This document shows positions 13,256 to 13,687 of a stretch of 13,687 bases of DNA, piece after piece. Each line of letters starts with the position of its first letter. Positions within the stretch are counted from its first letter, which is position 1. The notes under the pieces are model-generated. The model did not search any database. It was not told the DNA's origin and saw only the letters and a list, made by a program, of their open reading frames with translations. Both the position numbers and the translations under genes were made by a program. The stretch spans positions 1 through 13,687 of the forward strand of contig JBAWWI010000058.1 of NCBI GenBank assembly GCA_037146835.1, given 5' to 3'. Source of the DNA: IMCC26256 sp037146835. Its GTDB lineage: Bacteria > Actinomycetota > Acidimicrobiia > IMCC26256.

Positions 13256-13280
13256 TTATCCACAGGTTGCCTGTGGATAA
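13256..13280. promoter_or_regulatory. Inverted pair of consensus DnaA boxes (perfect 11-bp palindrome arms)
   Basis: TTATCCACAGG (13256-13266), loop TTG, CCTGTGGATAA (13270-13280). Each arm contains a perfect TTATCCACA DnaA box (13256-13264 plus, 13280-13272 minus). The dyad ends 24 nt before the ATG of the ABM gene, so it could be a DnaA-controlled operator, an RNA hairpin in that leader, or part of a DnaA-binding cluster with the box at 13081. Confidence 0.6.
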
Positions 13281-13304
13281 CCAATCAGATTGAGCAACTT
13301 CATC

Positions 13305-13682
13305 ATGAGCAATCCGGCGAGCAGCGGCTCTAAAAACCGAGGCCCAGAGGGCAATCAAGAATCTCGAGACTCCAATGAGATTCTCATCGTGGTAGGGGTC
13401 TTTACAGCGATCCCTGGGTCTGAGTCCAGCCTCGCCGGGGTCCTCTCTCGATATACCGTCCTCACACGAGGCAATCCAGGGTGTCGCAATGTTGACCTAG
13501 CGGCGTCCCTAATTGAGCCAGGGCGTTTTGTGCTTATCGAGAAATGGGCTGACGAAACCGCACAACGCCTGCATGCCGACTCCAACGAGATGGTTGCAAT
13601 GGCAGAGGCTGCACTCCCCCTACTCCAATCTGCACCGGTACTAGACCTCACAATTGGAATCAGCGCCCACGATCTGATTTAG
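13305..13682 (+). CDS. Antibiotic biosynthesis monooxygenase (ABM/YgiN-like) domain protein
   Basis: A 125-residue protein. Residues 1-25 are a polar, probably disordered N-terminus; residues 26 to about 112 form a dimeric alpha/beta-barrel (ABM) domain: first strand ILIVVGVFTAIPG, the middle NPGCRNVDLAASLIEPGRFVLIEKW, then DETAQRLHADSNEM with the conserved Trp81 and His90 of the family's W-x(6-9)-H region. ABM proteins include quinol monooxygenases and many small enzymes or sensors of unknown substrate. The start is ATG 13305; an in-frame TTG at 13290 would add MSNFI, and the two starts are near repeats (TTGAGCAA, ATGAGCAA). Neither has a Shine-Dalgarno. The DnaA-box palindrome lies directly upstream. 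Confidence 0.8.
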   Translation: MSNPASSGSKNRGPEGNQESRDSNEILIVVGVFTAIPGSESSLAGVLSRYTVLTRGNPGCRNVDLAASLIEPGRFVLIEKWADETAQRLHADSNEMVAMAEAALPLLQSAPVLDLTIGISAHDLI

Positions 13683-13687
13683 AGGCG

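Larger units (their letters stand above)
12840..13304. other. Long non-coding region between the sigma factor and ABM genes
   Basis: About 465 bp without a supportable gene, by far the longest such gap here, and AT-richer than its surroundings (for example the A/T block near 13033-13045). It contains the sigma factor leader, three perfect DnaA boxes (two as an inverted repeat), a 9-bp-arm inverted repeat and a perfect 10-bp GC palindrome (12905-12914). A 43-codon minus-strand frame (13075-12944) is not convincing. I see no tRNA-like fold. Confidence 0.7.

Noticed and set aside
12817..13280. Replication origin (oriC)
   Set aside because: Three to four DnaA boxes are suggestive, but no dnaA, dnaN, rpmH, gidB or parAB gene is nearby and there is no ordered array beside a clear unwinding element. 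It is kept only as a DnaA-box cluster.
1..13687. CRISPR array, insertion sequence, tRNA or rRNA
   Set aside because: No spaced regular repeats, transposase motifs, tRNA T-loop signatures or rRNA-like conserved blocks were seen on either strand.

Overview
The window is a compact, mid-GC (mid-50s % by eye) actinobacterial chromosome segment. Two gene neighbourhoods known across Actinobacteria occur together: a TrkA-type K+ channel regulator divergent from a small OB-fold protein (compare ceoB and Rv2694c of Mycobacterium tuberculosis), and the 'helicase/secretion neighbourhood' (a DExH helicase convergent with a tad/Flp pilus operon, followed by a HAD-IB phosphatase; compare Rv3649, Rv3660c-Rv3654c and Rv3661). 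The wording of the short group 1/2 sigma factor and the moderate GC suggest an Acidimicrobiia-like aquatic lineage; that is inference from family resemblance only.

Layout. 1-590: OB-fold gene (minus) and the divergent trkA intergenic region with a 15-bp tandem repeat. 590-2956 (plus): trkA, a lipoprotein, and a LytR-CpsA-Psr (LCP) cell-wall ligase translationally coupled to the lipoprotein. 3031-5325 (plus): DExH helicase with a C-terminal cysteine cluster. 5329-9796 (minus): the tad operon, in transcription order tadZ, tadA, a 21-codon minicistron, tadB, tadC, flp pilin, tadE, and a second TadE-like protein, with a good sigma70-type promoter at 9860-9889. 9991-11762 (plus): HAD-IB phosphatase overlapping a D-cysteine desulfhydrase-type PLP enzyme. 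11763-11882: a candidate 25-codon membrane-peptide ORF (minus) led by a 16-bp minisatellite. 11895-12839 (minus): sigma factor. 12840-13304: the only long non-coding stretch, carrying three perfect DnaA boxes, two of them forming a perfect inverted repeat. 13305-13682 (plus): small antibiotic-biosynthesis-monooxygenase (ABM) fold protein.

How it works together: the tad genes encode a type IVc (Flp) pilus export machine (TadZ localisation ATPase, TadA motor, TadB/TadC inner-membrane platform, Flp major pilin, two TadE-type minor pilins). No prepilin peptidase, CpaB or secretin gene is present; a single-membrane cell needs no secretin, and the peptidase must be encoded elsewhere. The operon is tightly packed with 1-4 nt overlaps (GTGA, TGATG, ATGA), implying translational coupling.

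The most unusual signals are structural. The tadA stop/tadB start junction is tandemly duplicated, leaving a tiny coupled cistron. A 16-bp repeat unit each time contains a ribosome-binding-site-like AGGG plus an in-spaced start codon. Short tandem duplications recur at gene boundaries throughout the window. DnaA boxes cluster upstream of the sigma gene. I see no insertion sequence, phage gene, CRISPR array, tRNA or rRNA.
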